A stretch of 64,000 nt of DNA. It comes from Bacteroidales bacterium. Lineage in GTDB: Bacteria > Bacteroidota > Bacteroidia > Bacteroidales > F082. Below are positions 51,492 through 61,507 of the stretch, one piece after another. The position numbers and the translations under genes are program-made. Where the stretch lies: the NCBI GenBank assembly GCA_015493525.1, contig WGCY01000019.1:1-64000 (forward strand), written 5' to 3'. The first letter of the stretch is position 1; each line of letters begins with the position of its first letter. The notes under the pieces were generated by a model, which saw only the letters and a list, made by a program, of their open reading frames with translations, ran no database searches and was not told the DNA's origin.

Positions 51492-52985
51492 ATGAAGAAG
51501 ATAAAATACATATTATTAAGTGCTGTAACCCTCAGTTTCTTTTTAATTACAGCCTGCAGCAGTACGAAAAGTATTCCCCAGGATGATGTTTACTATTCTA
51601 CTACCCCGCACACCACCATCACTACCCAAGTTGCCACAACACAGCAGCAGAAAACAGAACAGGCCGGTAATGCCAAATACCAGCAGGGTACAGTTGAAAA
51701 CATAAGTCAGTCAACTTCGGGCGACCAGTACGATGTGGATTATTCGGCCCGGCTGAAAAGGTTCCACCAGTCAAATGACACCTCTTTAGATTATTACGAT
51801 AATTACTACGCTGACAACAATGCCCAGGACAGCAGCAAGCAAACAACCACCACCACAACTGTCATCACTTCACCCAGTGTTTCTTTAAACCTTGGTTTTG
51901 GCAGTCCTTATTTCGGCTCCAGCTGGTCATTTGGGTTTGGCTCTTATGGTTGGGGCATAGGCTTCGGTTATGGTTGGGGCTATCCTTATTATGGAGGTTA
52001 TTACCCGCCATACTATGGATATTACCCACCTTATTACGGCTACTATCCGCCTTATTACGGTTATTACCCGCCCTATTATCCCGGTTGGGGAGGCGGCTAT
52101 TATCCCCCTTATTACCCGGGTTATCCTGATTACGGATACAGGGCAGGCATTTATCAGCCAAGGGTAAACAGGGGCGGCGGCTCTTCCCTGCCAAGAGGCA
52201 CAGTTGCCGGTGGTTCAGGTGTTTACACACACTCCGGTAATAAATCAGCTTCAAAAAATTCCAATGTCTCAGGAACAGTTTCCCGAAAAAGGGTTCCTGT
52301 CAATCCCGAAGGCCGGGATGGCAAAATGATAAAACCCGACGGCAACAACAGCAGGCCTGCCGGGTCCATGCGCTACAATGCTGCACTTGACCGTGCCCAG
52401 CACAAGCTCACCAAACCGGCCGAAAAAGCAGCACGAAGCAATCTGCAAGGAAACAGAAGTTCACAATTTGGTATTTCTGAATCAAGGAACAGGGTTGCAG
52501 AAAGCTACCGCAAGCCTCCGGTTTTCCAACGGGAAGCAGCTATGCCCAAACCAAGGTTTCAAAAGCCAAAGCAATACCAAAGCCTGGAATCGCGTTCTAC
52601 CCGCAGCAGCAAAGAGTTTTACCGTGCACCTGTACGGAGTTCTCATCCCGAATACAGAAACAGCGGAGTGAGGACTGTCCGGCCACAGCCACGGATTGTC
52701 CGCCGGCAAAATATCTATCGTCCGGTAAATACCCGCAATTCGGTTTATCGTGGGAACAGCCGACCGCATTCGGGAATAAAAATTTACAATGCCCCGACAC
52801 GTTCTTTCTCTTCTCCCAACAGCTATAGTACACCGGTAAGAAGAAATTCTTCCGTTACCAGGCCTGTGAGAAGTTCGGGCCACCCGACACGCAGCTTCTC
52901 TGCTCCGGTCAGGACAAACACCAGCTCCTCAGGTGGAGGCGGTGGCATCAGGAGAAGTTCGGGATCAGGCGGCATCAGGCACTAA
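51492..52985 (+). CDS. Lipoprotein with Tyr/Pro tandem repeats, unknown function
   Basis: A 497-residue lipoprotein (lipobox ITACSS at about 19-24). After a Thr/Gln-rich segment it has a Gly/Tyr-rich stretch and then tandem GYYPPYY units (about residues 168-205, five copies), ending in a Gly-Tyr-Pro tail. From about 230 to the end it is very rich in Ser, Arg and Pro, without a globular domain, with weak repeats such as PVRSSGHPTRSFSAPVR. Basic, low-complexity surface proteins like this may stick to polysaccharide or peptidoglycan, but that is inference. The family is not recognised. It starts 12 bases from the proS promoter. Confidence 0.75.
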   Translation: MKKIKYILLSAVTLSFFLITACSSTKSIPQDDVYYSTTPHTTITTQVATTQQQKTEQAGNAKYQQGTVENISQSTSGDQYDVDYSARLKRFHQSNDTSLDYYDNYYADNNAQDSSKQTTTTTTVITSPSVSLNLGFGSPYFGSSWSFGFGSYGWGIGFGYGWGYPYYGGYYPPYYGYYPPYYGYYPPYYGYYPPYYPGWGGGYYPPYYPGYPDYGYRAGIYQPRVNRGGGSSLPRGTVAGGSGVYTHSGNKSASKNSNVSGTVSRKRVPVNPEGRDGKMIKPDGNNSRPAGSMRYNAALDRAQHKLTKPAEKAARSNLQGNRSSQFGISESRNRVAESYRKPPVFQREAAMPKPRFQKPKQYQSLESRSTRSSKEFYRAPVRSSHPEYRNSGVRTVRPQPRIVRRQNIYRPVNTRNSVYRGNSRPHSGIKIYNAPTRSFSSPNSYSTPVRRNSSVTRPVRSSGHPTRSFSAPVRTNTSSSGGGGGIRRSSGSGGIRH

Positions 52986-53040
52986 ATTCCAGTCCATAAA
53001 AATCTTATTGTTTCGTTAGGAATTTAAATTCGATATTGTT

Positions 53041-54513
53041 ATGAAAAAGTTATTCATTATAGGTACCCTTTTGTTATTTGCGTTTTCTGTTTTTGCCCAG
53101 TCGGCAGATGATGCATTGCGTTTTTCACAGAATTATTACGAAGGTACAGCCCGCAGCATGGCCATGGGCGGAGCATTCGGGGCACTGGGTGCCGACCTGT
53201 CCACAGCAGCTACCAATCCGGCAGGCATGGGGCTTTTCAGGTCAAATTTCTATTCCATCAGCCCGGAAATAAATTTTCGTAATATCAGTTCGGAATACAA
53301 TGGCACCCCCTCATCAGATACCCGTACTGTATTTAGCCTCAGCAATATAGGATATGTAAGTGCCATACGCCTGGGGGCTGACAGCAAAAAAGGATGGAAG
53401 TTTATGCAGTTTTCTTTTGGCATGAACCGGTTAAATAATTTCAATTCAAGTTTTGTTATGCAAGGTGCCAATGCGCAAAACTCGAGATTGGATGTCTATC
53501 TTGAAAATGCGGATGGCGTCAACTATGCGGACATTGAAAACGACAGAAACAATGCCTATTCCTTTGAGCTGAACCCGGCATGGCAGCTTTACCTTATTGA
53601 CACCATTCCCGGTTATTCGGATATGTATTACAGCCCGGTTCCCTATGCGGGAACGTTTCAGCGTGAAGTATTACAAACCAAAGGCTCTGTAAACGAATGG
53701 TATTTCTCTTTTTCGGCCAACTACAACAACGTACTTTTCCTTGGGGCCACCATTGGCATTGATGCCCTGCGATATTACAGTAATTCTTACTATTCGGAAT
53801 ACGATGCGGCAGACACCATTCCCTACTTTAACAGCTGGGAAATTGATCAAAGCCTGCAAACCAAAGGAACCGGGATAAATATTAAAATTGGCCTTATTGT
53901 CCAACCTATAAAATGGTTACGCGTAGGTGTGGCCTATCATTCCCCCACGTGGTATTTCAGCATGCGCGACACCTGGTACACCACTACTTTTGCCGATTTG
54001 GGATGGACAAGTCCGGCCAATGTTTCCTCGCCAACGGGAAGCTATCAGTATAAACTTTACACCCCCATGAAATTTCTGGCGGACGCAGGTATCCTTATTG
54101 GAAACAGGGGAAGCCTTTCTATTGAATACGAACACCTTAATTATGCCAACGCCAAACTCAAATCAACCAATTACAACTATCTTTCGGAAAACGGGGACAT
54201 TCAAAATTATTTCCGTTCCACCAACAATATCCGGGTGGGGACCGAATGGCGTTTTGGAATTGTCGATGTACGCGCCGGGTACGCTGTTTACGGCAGTCCC
54301 TATGCCCGCAACCTGAACGATGGGGCGCGGCAATCCATTTCGGGTGGTTTGGGATTTCATCTGAACAACCACTTTACCATCGATGCGGCTTATGTCTATT
54401 CCAAAATGAACAAGGATTATTATATGTACGGGACGAACAACATCATGCCTGCTGCGGTAAAAAACGCCTATCAAAATAATGCTATTGTCCTGAGTTTCGG
54501 CTACCGGTTGTAG
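53041..54513 (+). CDS. FadL/OmpP1-like outer-membrane protein
   Basis: A 490-residue exported beta-barrel protein. The signal peptide ends FSVFAQ (about 20). The mature part begins with ALRFSQNYYEGTARSMAMGG followed by AFGALGADLSTAATNPAGMG, the N-terminal hatch sequence shared by OmpP1/FadL/TodX transporters and their Bacteroidota relatives. About fourteen amphipathic strands follow, ending AIVLSFGYRL. FadL proteins import hydrophobic compounds; the substrate is unknown here. It stands alone and converges on the TPR protein gene. Confidence 0.87.
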   Translation: MKKLFIIGTLLLFAFSVFAQSADDALRFSQNYYEGTARSMAMGGAFGALGADLSTAATNPAGMGLFRSNFYSISPEINFRNISSEYNGTPSSDTRTVFSLSNIGYVSAIRLGADSKKGWKFMQFSFGMNRLNNFNSSFVMQGANAQNSRLDVYLENADGVNYADIENDRNNAYSFELNPAWQLYLIDTIPGYSDMYYSPVPYAGTFQREVLQTKGSVNEWYFSFSANYNNVLFLGATIGIDALRYYSNSYYSEYDAADTIPYFNSWEIDQSLQTKGTGINIKIGLIVQPIKWLRVGVAYHSPTWYFSMRDTWYTTTFADLGWTSPANVSSPTGSYQYKLYTPMKFLADAGILIGNRGSLSIEYEHLNYANAKLKSTNYNYLSENGDIQNYFRSTNNIRVGTEWRFGIVDVRAGYAVYGSPYARNLNDGARQSISGGLGFHLNNHFTIDAAYVYSKMNKDYYMYGTNNIMPAAVKNAYQNNAIVLSFGYRL

Positions 54514-54527
54514 CACGTTCAAGCACG

Positions 54528-56015
54528 TTATTTTTCCTGAATCCTTGCCAATGCTTCTTTGGCTTTCCCGCGAATACTGTTTTTGTATTCATCAAAATCC
54601 AGGTCAAGGCACTTCTCATAAAAAGTTTTTGCCAGCGTCAGGCTGTCTTCCGATTCGTAAATCTCGCCAAGTTTAAGGGCCGCATTTGCAGCAAAATAAC
54701 GTGGAGAACGATTCCCAATGACAAGGGTACGGTAATACTCCTTTTTTGCCAAAGGGATATTTTCCTGCCGGTGGGCTATACGGGCATAACGATAAATCCG
54801 TTCAATCCGGGCATCTTTTGTTAGATGGCCGGTGCTCATGGTATCGAGAATGAATTTGGCACGGGAATAGTAACCGCCATCAAAAAGCAGGCGCACCCTA
54901 AGGAGGTTTATGTCAGGAAGAATTCCCGAATGAGCTTCCATCAACGCCTCTTTGTCGGCACCTACATCCGCGGTCCCATAGGCCTTTACCGAATCCATCA
55001 TCATGAAATATACGTCTTTTTTATTTTGCAGCAGAGCTGCCCAGGCCTTTTTGCGCCAGGCATCTTTTATGTAATTAAGCCCCTCAAAGTGTTCCAAAAA
55101 ATCATTGTAAGATAAGGTCGCCGAATCCGGTTTTAGCTTTCTCAGATAGCATTCTCCTTTCAGGAACCGGAGATAATAAAACGGGAAATAATCCGGGCCT
55201 TGCGGAACAGTATTCAACTGCTTTAAAGCCAAATCATTTTGCCCATACCGCATATAGATATCCGCTTTCAGGAAATCAATCAAAAGATTCCGGCTATCCG
55301 TTTGGTTGAGATATACAAGAAGCTTGTCGAGGGCCTTTCTGTCAGGCGAAAGGTTTAATTCGATAAACCCAAGATAAAAAAGGGCCTCATCATGTAAATA
55401 AGCCATGGGCGAATTTTTCGGGGTATTATCGAGCACCCGGTAGATTTCCTTTTTGCCCTGCTCCACACTCCCTTCCATGGAAATAATTTTCAACATCCAG
55501 TTGTATTTATCGGGAACCAGGCCAATCATAACATGCAAAACGCCCATGGTAATGTAGTCGGGGACAAACTGCGGGAAACTTTCTATATTTTGTTTAAGCA
55601 GGCGGTACGCACGGTTTATCTCCCAGGCAGCCGAAAAATACTGCCCGAATTTTAACCGTGCAAAAGCCCATTGCAGGTTCATGTTGGCCAATAACAAACC
55701 TTTGTAGCGGCTGCTGTCCTGCAACTGTTTTATGTGGTCATAGCGGATATCAAAACTATCGTCAAACTGTTTAAACAACGGCTGGTTTTCACCGATAAAA
55801 ACCCGGAGGAAATCCATATAATTCTCGAGATAATCCACATAGACATTTTCCGGATGAAGTTGCTTTTCGGCTTGCAGCATTTTTCGGGCAGGCACAAACC
55901 GAAGCGACATGATTTCACCGTATGCCTGCCGGCAAAGACTATCCACCTGTACCTGTTGGCCATCCGATATCTGGACAAAAAAAACAGCAACAACAAAAAA
56001 AATGAGTTTTTTCAT
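54528..56015 (-). CDS. Exported TPR protein of unknown function
   Basis: A 495-residue protein with a signal peptide (MKKLIFFVVAVFFVQISDGQ) and mostly helical TPR-like repeats. They are recognisable at LNLSPDRKALDKLLVYL, FLKADIYMRYGQNDLALKQL and, near the C-terminus, FAANAALKLGEIYESEDSLT. No enzymatic motif is visible. It is probably periplasmic and structural or an adaptor. The ATG at 56015 is used instead of one five codons upstream because it gives a usual signal peptide. It diverges from nadK. Confidence 0.75.
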   Translation of the reverse strand: MKKLIFFVVAVFFVQISDGQQVQVDSLCRQAYGEIMSLRFVPARKMLQAEKQLHPENVYVDYLENYMDFLRVFIGENQPLFKQFDDSFDIRYDHIKQLQDSSRYKGLLLANMNLQWAFARLKFGQYFSAAWEINRAYRLLKQNIESFPQFVPDYITMGVLHVMIGLVPDKYNWMLKIISMEGSVEQGKKEIYRVLDNTPKNSPMAYLHDEALFYLGFIELNLSPDRKALDKLLVYLNQTDSRNLLIDFLKADIYMRYGQNDLALKQLNTVPQGPDYFPFYYLRFLKGECYLRKLKPDSATLSYNDFLEHFEGLNYIKDAWRKKAWAALLQNKKDVYFMMMDSVKAYGTADVGADKEALMEAHSGILPDINLLRVRLLFDGGYYSRAKFILDTMSTGHLTKDARIERIYRYARIAHRQENIPLAKKEYYRTLVIGNRSPRYFAANAALKLGEIYESEDSLTLAKTFYEKCLDLDFDEYKNSIRGKAKEALARIQEK

Positions 56016-56183
56016 GGATATTCTTATCAATTACCGGTCGCAAAAGCAAAAAAAAGTTAAAAAACCATTCCTGCTTTTTTCTCCGTTTTTCAGCCCAAAC
56101 TGCCCCAAAAGCCTGCAACACCGACAACACAGCCGCCTATCATATTTTCTTCCCGGCTTTTACCGGCCACAGGCAAAAGAAAC

Positions 56184-56217
56184 TTGCGCTAAATTATTAC
56201 TTTTTAACCTACATTTG
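56184..56217 (+). promoter_or_regulatory. Promoter of nadK
   Basis: TACATTTG at 56210-56217 has a TTG 23 bases upstream (56184-56186), at the long end of the normal range. The nadK ATG is 23 bases downstream. Confidence 0.6.
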
Positions 56218-56239
56218 CATTCAAACAAGGCCACTTTGC

Positions 56240-57115
56240 ATGAAAATTGTCATTTTTGGTAAACAATTTGAGCCGAAACAGGCTCCTTATGTACAGCAAT
56301 TATTTGATAAACTGCATCGAAGAGGGGCACAGGTCTGCGTGTACAAAAGTTATTTCGACCTGATTAAAAACAGCATCAAATTTGTTGAAAAGCCCGGCGT
56401 TTTCAGCCAGTCCAAAGACATTGAGAACCTGGATTTTTTATTTTCCATTGGAGGTGACGGCACGCTCCTGGATGCCATTCCGTATGTACATGATTTGGGA
56501 GTCCCTATTCTGGGAATCAACCTGGGGCGGTTGGGCTTTCTTTCCAGTGTATCGAAACTGGAAATGAAGAAAGCCATTGATTGCATCTATGCCGGCAACT
56601 ATACCCTTGACCAACGCACTTTGTTAAAATTAGAAAAACCGGCCGGTTTATTCGGTAAACTAAACTTTGCACTAAACGATTTAACCATCTACCGCAACAA
56701 CGACACCTCGCTGGTTACCATACATGTGTATGTAAACGGCCTGTTTTTGAACACCTACTGGGGCGATGGACTAATTATTGCCACGCCCACCGGTTCTACG
56801 GCCTATTCTATGAGTGTGGGCGGCCCTATTTTATCACCGGGCTCGGAGAATTTTGTGATTGCCCCCATTGCTTCGCACAATTTAACCGTACGCCCCATCG
56901 TTATTCAGGACAACAGTGAGCTACGCATAAAAATTGAAGGCAGGGAAGAAAAATATTTGTTGTCGCTGGACTCGCGCCAGCATCACATCAACAAGACGGA
57001 AGAAATAATTATTAACAAATGTAATTTTAGGATTAACCTGGTACAAATGCCGGAGCAAAATTTCTTTTCTACCATTCGGGAAAAATTGCTTTGGGGTGTT
57101 GACAGCAGGAATTAG
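56240..57115 (+). CDS. nadK: NAD kinase
   Basis: Phosphorylates NAD+ to NADP+. The 291-residue enzyme has the catalytic GGDGTLLDAIPYV motif at about 72-84, ILGINLGRLGFLSSV, the second glycine-rich signature TPTGSTAYSMSVGGPIL and the C-terminal beta-sandwich domain. It opens the cluster nadK-DUF6089-uppS-bamA-skp-skp, a stable order in Bacteroidota, although DUF6089 has its own promoter. Confidence 0.97.
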   Translation: MKIVIFGKQFEPKQAPYVQQLFDKLHRRGAQVCVYKSYFDLIKNSIKFVEKPGVFSQSKDIENLDFLFSIGGDGTLLDAIPYVHDLGVPILGINLGRLGFLSSVSKLEMKKAIDCIYAGNYTLDQRTLLKLEKPAGLFGKLNFALNDLTIYRNNDTSLVTIHVYVNGLFLNTYWGDGLIIATPTGSTAYSMSVGGPILSPGSENFVIAPIASHNLTVRPIVIQDNSELRIKIEGREEKYLLSLDSRQHHINKTEEIIINKCNFRINLVQMPEQNFFSTIREKLLWGVDSRN

Positions 57116-57116
57116 G

Positions 57117-57148
57117 TTGACAGCAATTGTAAAAAATTGATAAATTTG
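57117..57148 (+). promoter_or_regulatory. Promoter of the DUF6089-uppS-bamA genes
   Basis: TTG at 57117-57119, 21 bases, then TAAATTTG at 57141-57148. The ATG of the DUF6089 gene is at 57177. Confidence 0.65.
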
Positions 57149-57176
57149 CCGCTCAAAATCAGGGACAAACAGACAA

Positions 57177-58010
57177 ATGACAGTATCTAAGCCCACATCT
57201 TTTAAATCTGTATTCATGCTCGTTTTTGCGGGGATAATCTTTCCCATTGCATCATACGCCCAGAGTGCATCACTGGAAGCAGGGGTTTCCGGAGGATTTT
57301 CCTATTACAACGGCGATATTGTTCCGGGGACTCCTTTTGTTATGCCCAAAGCAGCTTATGGGGCCGTAGTCAGGTACAACCTTAATGACCGGTGGACAGC
57401 AAAAGTTACCTACACCTATGCAAAAGTGGCCGGGGATGACACCAAAACAGGAGCTGTCAAAAACAGAAATTTAAATTTTACCACTACCATTAATGATATT
57501 TCGTTGATGGGCGAGTTTAATTTTATGAAATATTCCACGGGAAGCGAGCGGCACAAATTTACACCGTACATCACAGCCGGTGCAGGTTTCTTTCTTTATA
57601 AACCGACAGCAAAATTTAATGGCCAGGTGGAGGATTTGAGAAGTTTGGGGACAGAAGGCCAAAATGTTGGTTATGATGGTCGGAAACCGTATAAAAAATA
57701 TAACTTTGCCGCTGTTTTCGGATTAGGGTTTAAGTTTAGTTTGAATAAGCGATTTGGTCTTTCGGCAGAGTGGAACATGCACCGGACATTTACTGATTAT
57801 CTGGATGATGTGAGCACGACATACTATCAGGATGGTGCAACACTGAATCCTGCTGATGCCAAAGATTTTCTATCTGATCCGACATTGAGCCATAAGCCGG
57901 GGGAACAACGTGGCAATAGTGGAACAAAGGACTGGTTTGGCGTTGCCAACATCAGTGTAACATATAAAATTGAGCTGGGCAAAAGTGGTGCTTGTAAATA
58001 CCAGTTTTAA
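57177..58010 (+). CDS. DUF6089-like outer-membrane beta-barrel protein
   Basis: A 277-residue exported protein: signal peptide about 1-29 (ending SYAQ), then strands of a small barrel (LEAGVSGGFSYYNGDIVPGT, AYGAVVRYNLNDRWTAKVTY, FTPYITAGAGFFLYKPTAKF, FAAVFGLGFKFSLNKRFGLS) ending VTYKIELGKSGACKYQF. Its position between nadK and uppS and its layout match the DUF6089 family of Bacteroidota. The function is unknown; linkage to bamA and skp suggests an envelope role. It is followed by uppS after 9 bases. Confidence 0.85.
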   Translation: MTVSKPTSFKSVFMLVFAGIIFPIASYAQSASLEAGVSGGFSYYNGDIVPGTPFVMPKAAYGAVVRYNLNDRWTAKVTYTYAKVAGDDTKTGAVKNRNLNFTTTINDISLMGEFNFMKYSTGSERHKFTPYITAGAGFFLYKPTAKFNGQVEDLRSLGTEGQNVGYDGRKPYKKYNFAAVFGLGFKFSLNKRFGLSAEWNMHRTFTDYLDDVSTTYYQDGATLNPADAKDFLSDPTLSHKPGEQRGNSGTKDWFGVANISVTYKIELGKSGACKYQF

Positions 58011-58019
58011 CAATAGGTT

Positions 58020-58775
58020 ATGGATATTTTAAAACGTATAGATACTAAAAAACTCCCGTGGCACGTGGCCATCATAATGGATGGAAACGGCAGGTGGGCA
58101 CGAAAGCAGGGCCACGACCGTGCTTTTGGCCACCACAAAGGGGTTGATGCTGTGCGTACGGTAGCCGAGGCAGCTGCCGAAATAGGTATCCGTTACCTGA
58201 CACTTTATACTTTCTCTACCGAAAACTGGAACAGGCCACAGGAAGAAGTGGAGGCTTTGATGCACCTGTTCGTCGAAACCATCGAAAAAGAAATTCCCAC
58301 CCTGAACAAAAACAACATTCGGCTTAACGCCATTGGAGACATCGGCGGGCTTCCGCAGGTAAACAAAACCAAACTTTTGAGTACCATGGAAAAAACAGCA
58401 CATAACCAAAGGATGGTACTCACCCTGGCATTAAACTATAGCGGGCGATGGGAAATTATTGAGGCCATGAAAAAGATTGTGCATGATCAGCAGCTTGGAA
58501 AAATTGATGTGGAAAAACTGAATTGTGAAACCGTTTCAAAATACATGAATACGGCACAAATACCTGACCCGGAATTACTTATCCGTACCAGTGGCGAGCA
58601 GCGCATCAGCAATTTCCTGCTGTGGCAGATAGCCTATTCCGAGTTGTACTTTTCACCGAAATTATGGCCTGACTTTGGCAAACAAGATTTTTATGAAGCC
58701 ATCCTGGAATATCAAAAGAGAGAAAGAAGATTTGGCTTGACAAGAGAGCAATTAAAATTTGGAGAACAAGAATGA
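58020..58775 (+). CDS. uppS: Isoprenyl (undecaprenyl) diphosphate synthase
   Basis: The 251-residue cis-prenyltransferase makes the undecaprenyl carrier lipid for peptidoglycan and surface glycans. The catalytic Asp is in HVAIIMDGNGRWARKQG (about residue 21), followed by YLTLYTFSTENWNRPQEEV and the C-terminal RTSGEQRISNFLLWQIAYSE. It overlaps bamA by 4 bases (ATGA), so the two are translationally coupled. Confidence 0.97.
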   Translation: MDILKRIDTKKLPWHVAIIMDGNGRWARKQGHDRAFGHHKGVDAVRTVAEAAAEIGIRYLTLYTFSTENWNRPQEEVEALMHLFVETIEKEIPTLNKNNIRLNAIGDIGGLPQVNKTKLLSTMEKTAHNQRMVLTLALNYSGRWEIIEAMKKIVHDQQLGKIDVEKLNCETVSKYMNTAQIPDPELLIRTSGEQRISNFLLWQIAYSELYFSPKLWPDFGKQDFYEAILEYQKRERRFGLTREQLKFGEQE

Positions 58776-61459
58776 AGATGTTTAAGTACGGGTGGAATTG
58801 GCTCCCATTGATTTTTGCCGGTTTAATATTTATCCCACAGATAGCAAGCGCACAGACAGATCAGAAAACTTTATTGTCTGAAATCAGCTACAACCATCCC
58901 CAAAAATATATTATCGGCGGCATACAGGTTTCCGGAATAAATTACCTTGATAAATCCGTGGTAATCATGCTCTCGGACCTGGAAGAAGGGAAATCAATTA
59001 AAGTGCCCGGCGATGCCATCACCACTGCCATCAGAAGCCTCTGGAGCCAGGGCCTTTTCGACAACATCAGCATCCTGGCCACAAAAATAAAAGGGGATAC
59101 GATTTATCTCGATATCCACTTACAGGAAAAACCCAAACTTGACACCTATAGTTTTACAGGCATCAAAAAAAGTGAGCAGGATGACCTGAAAGACAAGATA
59201 AACCTCACACGGGGCGATGTGGTCAGCGAGCATTTAATCAACCGTACCGAAAATATTATCAAAAACTATTACCGAGGCAAAGGCTATCTGAACACAGAAG
59301 TTACCATTACCACAAAAGATGCCGGTTCCAGGAGAAACCGCAAGGAGTTTGTGGATATCACCATCAACGTCAGGAAAAACAAAAAGGTTAAAATCGGGGT
59401 CATAAATATTTACGGCAACCACGCTTTCTCCAAAGACAAAGTGAAAAAAGCCATGAAAGACACCCGTGAAAAAGGTTATTTCAACCCACTAAACCCGTTG
59501 GGCCTTACGGTGGTTCATGCCGTTGCGGATGTGGCCACTTTACATCTGAAAAAATTTAGGGACGACCTTGTTAATTATGCAACCACAAACTATCGCCTGC
59601 AGATTTTCAAAAGCTCCAAATTTATCCAGTCGAAGTTCAAAGATGACCTGAACAAAATTGTTGCCGAATATAACTCAGCCGGATACCGCGACGCACAAAT
59701 ACTCAAAGATTCCATTTATAAAATGGACAAATCTGATATCGGCATTAACATCTACCTGAAAGAAGGCGACAAATATTATTACCGGAAAATCACCTGGGTG
59801 GGGAATACCATTTACAGCTCCAAATTTCTGAGTGCTGTTTTGGGAATAAAACCCGGCGATGTCTATAACAAAAAATTGCTGGAGACAAACCTCAACTATA
59901 ACGACAAAGGGTTTGATGTAAGTAGCCTGTATATGGACAATGGCTATCTGTTTTTCTCGGCCACGCCTGTCGAGACTTATGTAAGCAATGACTCCATTAA
60001 CCTGGAAATCAGGGTTCACGAAGGAAAACAGGCACGAATTAACAAGGTAACGGTTACGGGAAATACCAAGACCAACGAGCATGTGGTCATCCGTGAACTC
60101 CGTACCAAACCCGGGCAGTTGTTCAGCCGCCAGGCAGTTATAAGAAGTGTGCGTGAGCTGGCCAACCTGAAATATTTTAATGCACAAAACCTGAAACCGG
60201 ACATTAAACCCAATCCGGCCAACGGAACTGTTGACATCAATTACAACGTGGAAGAGACTTCTGCCGACCAGATTGAACTTTCGGGAGGCTGGGGTTACGG
60301 AAGGATTATCGGGACCGTGGGGCTGAGCTTCAACAACTTCTCCTTGCGTAATTTCTTTAACATGAAAGCCTGGAAACCGGTTCCATCAGGGGATGGACAG
60401 AAATTGTCCATCCGTTTTCAAACCTATGGTGCAGGCTATATGAGTGCCGGAATAACGTTTACCGAACCCTGGCTGGGCGGCAAAAAACCCAATGCCCTGA
60501 CCGTTTCATACTATTATTCCATCTATTCTATTAAGTCGCATACCACCATTACGCCCGATCCGGGTGATACAACATCCGTTGCAAACGGAAACCGGAAATT
60601 TGAAAGCCACGCCATCACGGTCGGTTTAGGAAAACGGTTAAAATGGCCGGATGACTATTTTACCCTTTATCAGGCAGTTAATGTGCAGCTTTACAATTTG
60701 GAAAATTATGCTTCCATTTTCTATGTCGGAAACGGAAACGGCAGATACAATAATTTGAATTACAATATCGTTCTCGGCAGAAACTCCGTTGACGCACCTA
60801 TCTATCCCCGTTCAGGTTCTGACATCTCGCTCTCGCTGACTTTGACACCGCCCTACTCACTCTTTTCAGACAAAGATTACAAAACACTTCCCGATGCGGA
60901 AAAATACAAATGGATAGAATATTACAAGTGGAAATTCAAGGCATATCTCTACTTTGAGCTAATGCCCAAGCTGGTATTGGTAACCAAAGCCAAATTCGGC
61001 TACCTTGGCGCTTACAATTCCGATTTGGGGCCAACTCCGTTTGAACGCTTTTACCTTGGTGGCGATGGGCTTTCGGGGTACAACAACTACGACGGCCGTG
61101 AAGTTATCGGTATGCGCGGTTATGGCAACGAAACCATAACGCCCGACTACTATAAAAACCATAACCTCGGGGGGACCATCTACTCGCGTTATACACTGGA
61201 ACTGCGTTATCCCATATCGCTGGCACCCACATCCACCATTTATATTGAAGCATTCTTTGAAGCAGGAAACGCCTGGGCAGGAACCCATGATTTTGATCCT
61301 TTCAACCTGAGGCGTTCAGCCGGTATCGGTGCCCGGATCTATCTTCCCATGTTTGGCCTGTTGGGCCTTGACTGGGGCTATGGCTTTGACGAGATACCGG
61401 GAATCCCCAACGCCAACGGAAGTCATTTCCATTTTTCCATGAATGGTTCGCTTGACTAA
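58772..61459 (+). CDS. bamA: Outer-membrane protein assembly factor BamA
   Basis: The 895-residue Omp85 protein inserts beta-barrel proteins into the outer membrane. It has a signal peptide (about 1-28), five POTRA domains (about 45-475; for example YIIGGIQVSGINYLDKSVVI and ARINKVTVTGNTKTNEHVVI) and a C-terminal 16-strand barrel (about 500-895), with the L6-type VRGF region here as EVIGMRGYG. It ends SHFHFSMNGSLD, without the C-terminal aromatic residue usual in proteobacteria. It is longer than the E. coli protein (810), as is usual in this phylum. Skp genes follow. Confidence 0.96.
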   Translation: MKMFKYGWNWLPLIFAGLIFIPQIASAQTDQKTLLSEISYNHPQKYIIGGIQVSGINYLDKSVVIMLSDLEEGKSIKVPGDAITTAIRSLWSQGLFDNISILATKIKGDTIYLDIHLQEKPKLDTYSFTGIKKSEQDDLKDKINLTRGDVVSEHLINRTENIIKNYYRGKGYLNTEVTITTKDAGSRRNRKEFVDITINVRKNKKVKIGVINIYGNHAFSKDKVKKAMKDTREKGYFNPLNPLGLTVVHAVADVATLHLKKFRDDLVNYATTNYRLQIFKSSKFIQSKFKDDLNKIVAEYNSAGYRDAQILKDSIYKMDKSDIGINIYLKEGDKYYYRKITWVGNTIYSSKFLSAVLGIKPGDVYNKKLLETNLNYNDKGFDVSSLYMDNGYLFFSATPVETYVSNDSINLEIRVHEGKQARINKVTVTGNTKTNEHVVIRELRTKPGQLFSRQAVIRSVRELANLKYFNAQNLKPDIKPNPANGTVDINYNVEETSADQIELSGGWGYGRIIGTVGLSFNNFSLRNFFNMKAWKPVPSGDGQKLSIRFQTYGAGYMSAGITFTEPWLGGKKPNALTVSYYYSIYSIKSHTTITPDPGDTTSVANGNRKFESHAITVGLGKRLKWPDDYFTLYQAVNVQLYNLENYASIFYVGNGNGRYNNLNYNIVLGRNSVDAPIYPRSGSDISLSLTLTPPYSLFSDKDYKTLPDAEKYKWIEYYKWKFKAYLYFELMPKLVLVTKAKFGYLGAYNSDLGPTPFERFYLGGDGLSGYNNYDGREVIGMRGYGNETITPDYYKNHNLGGTIYSRYTLELRYPISLAPTSTIYIEAFFEAGNAWAGTHDFDPFNLRRSAGIGARIYLPMFGLLGLDWGYGFDEIPGIPNANGSHFHFSMNGSLD

Positions 61460-61507
61460 TTTTGGCAGGTTTATTGTGGTTTTATCAAAAAATAAAATTA
61501 TTGCCTT

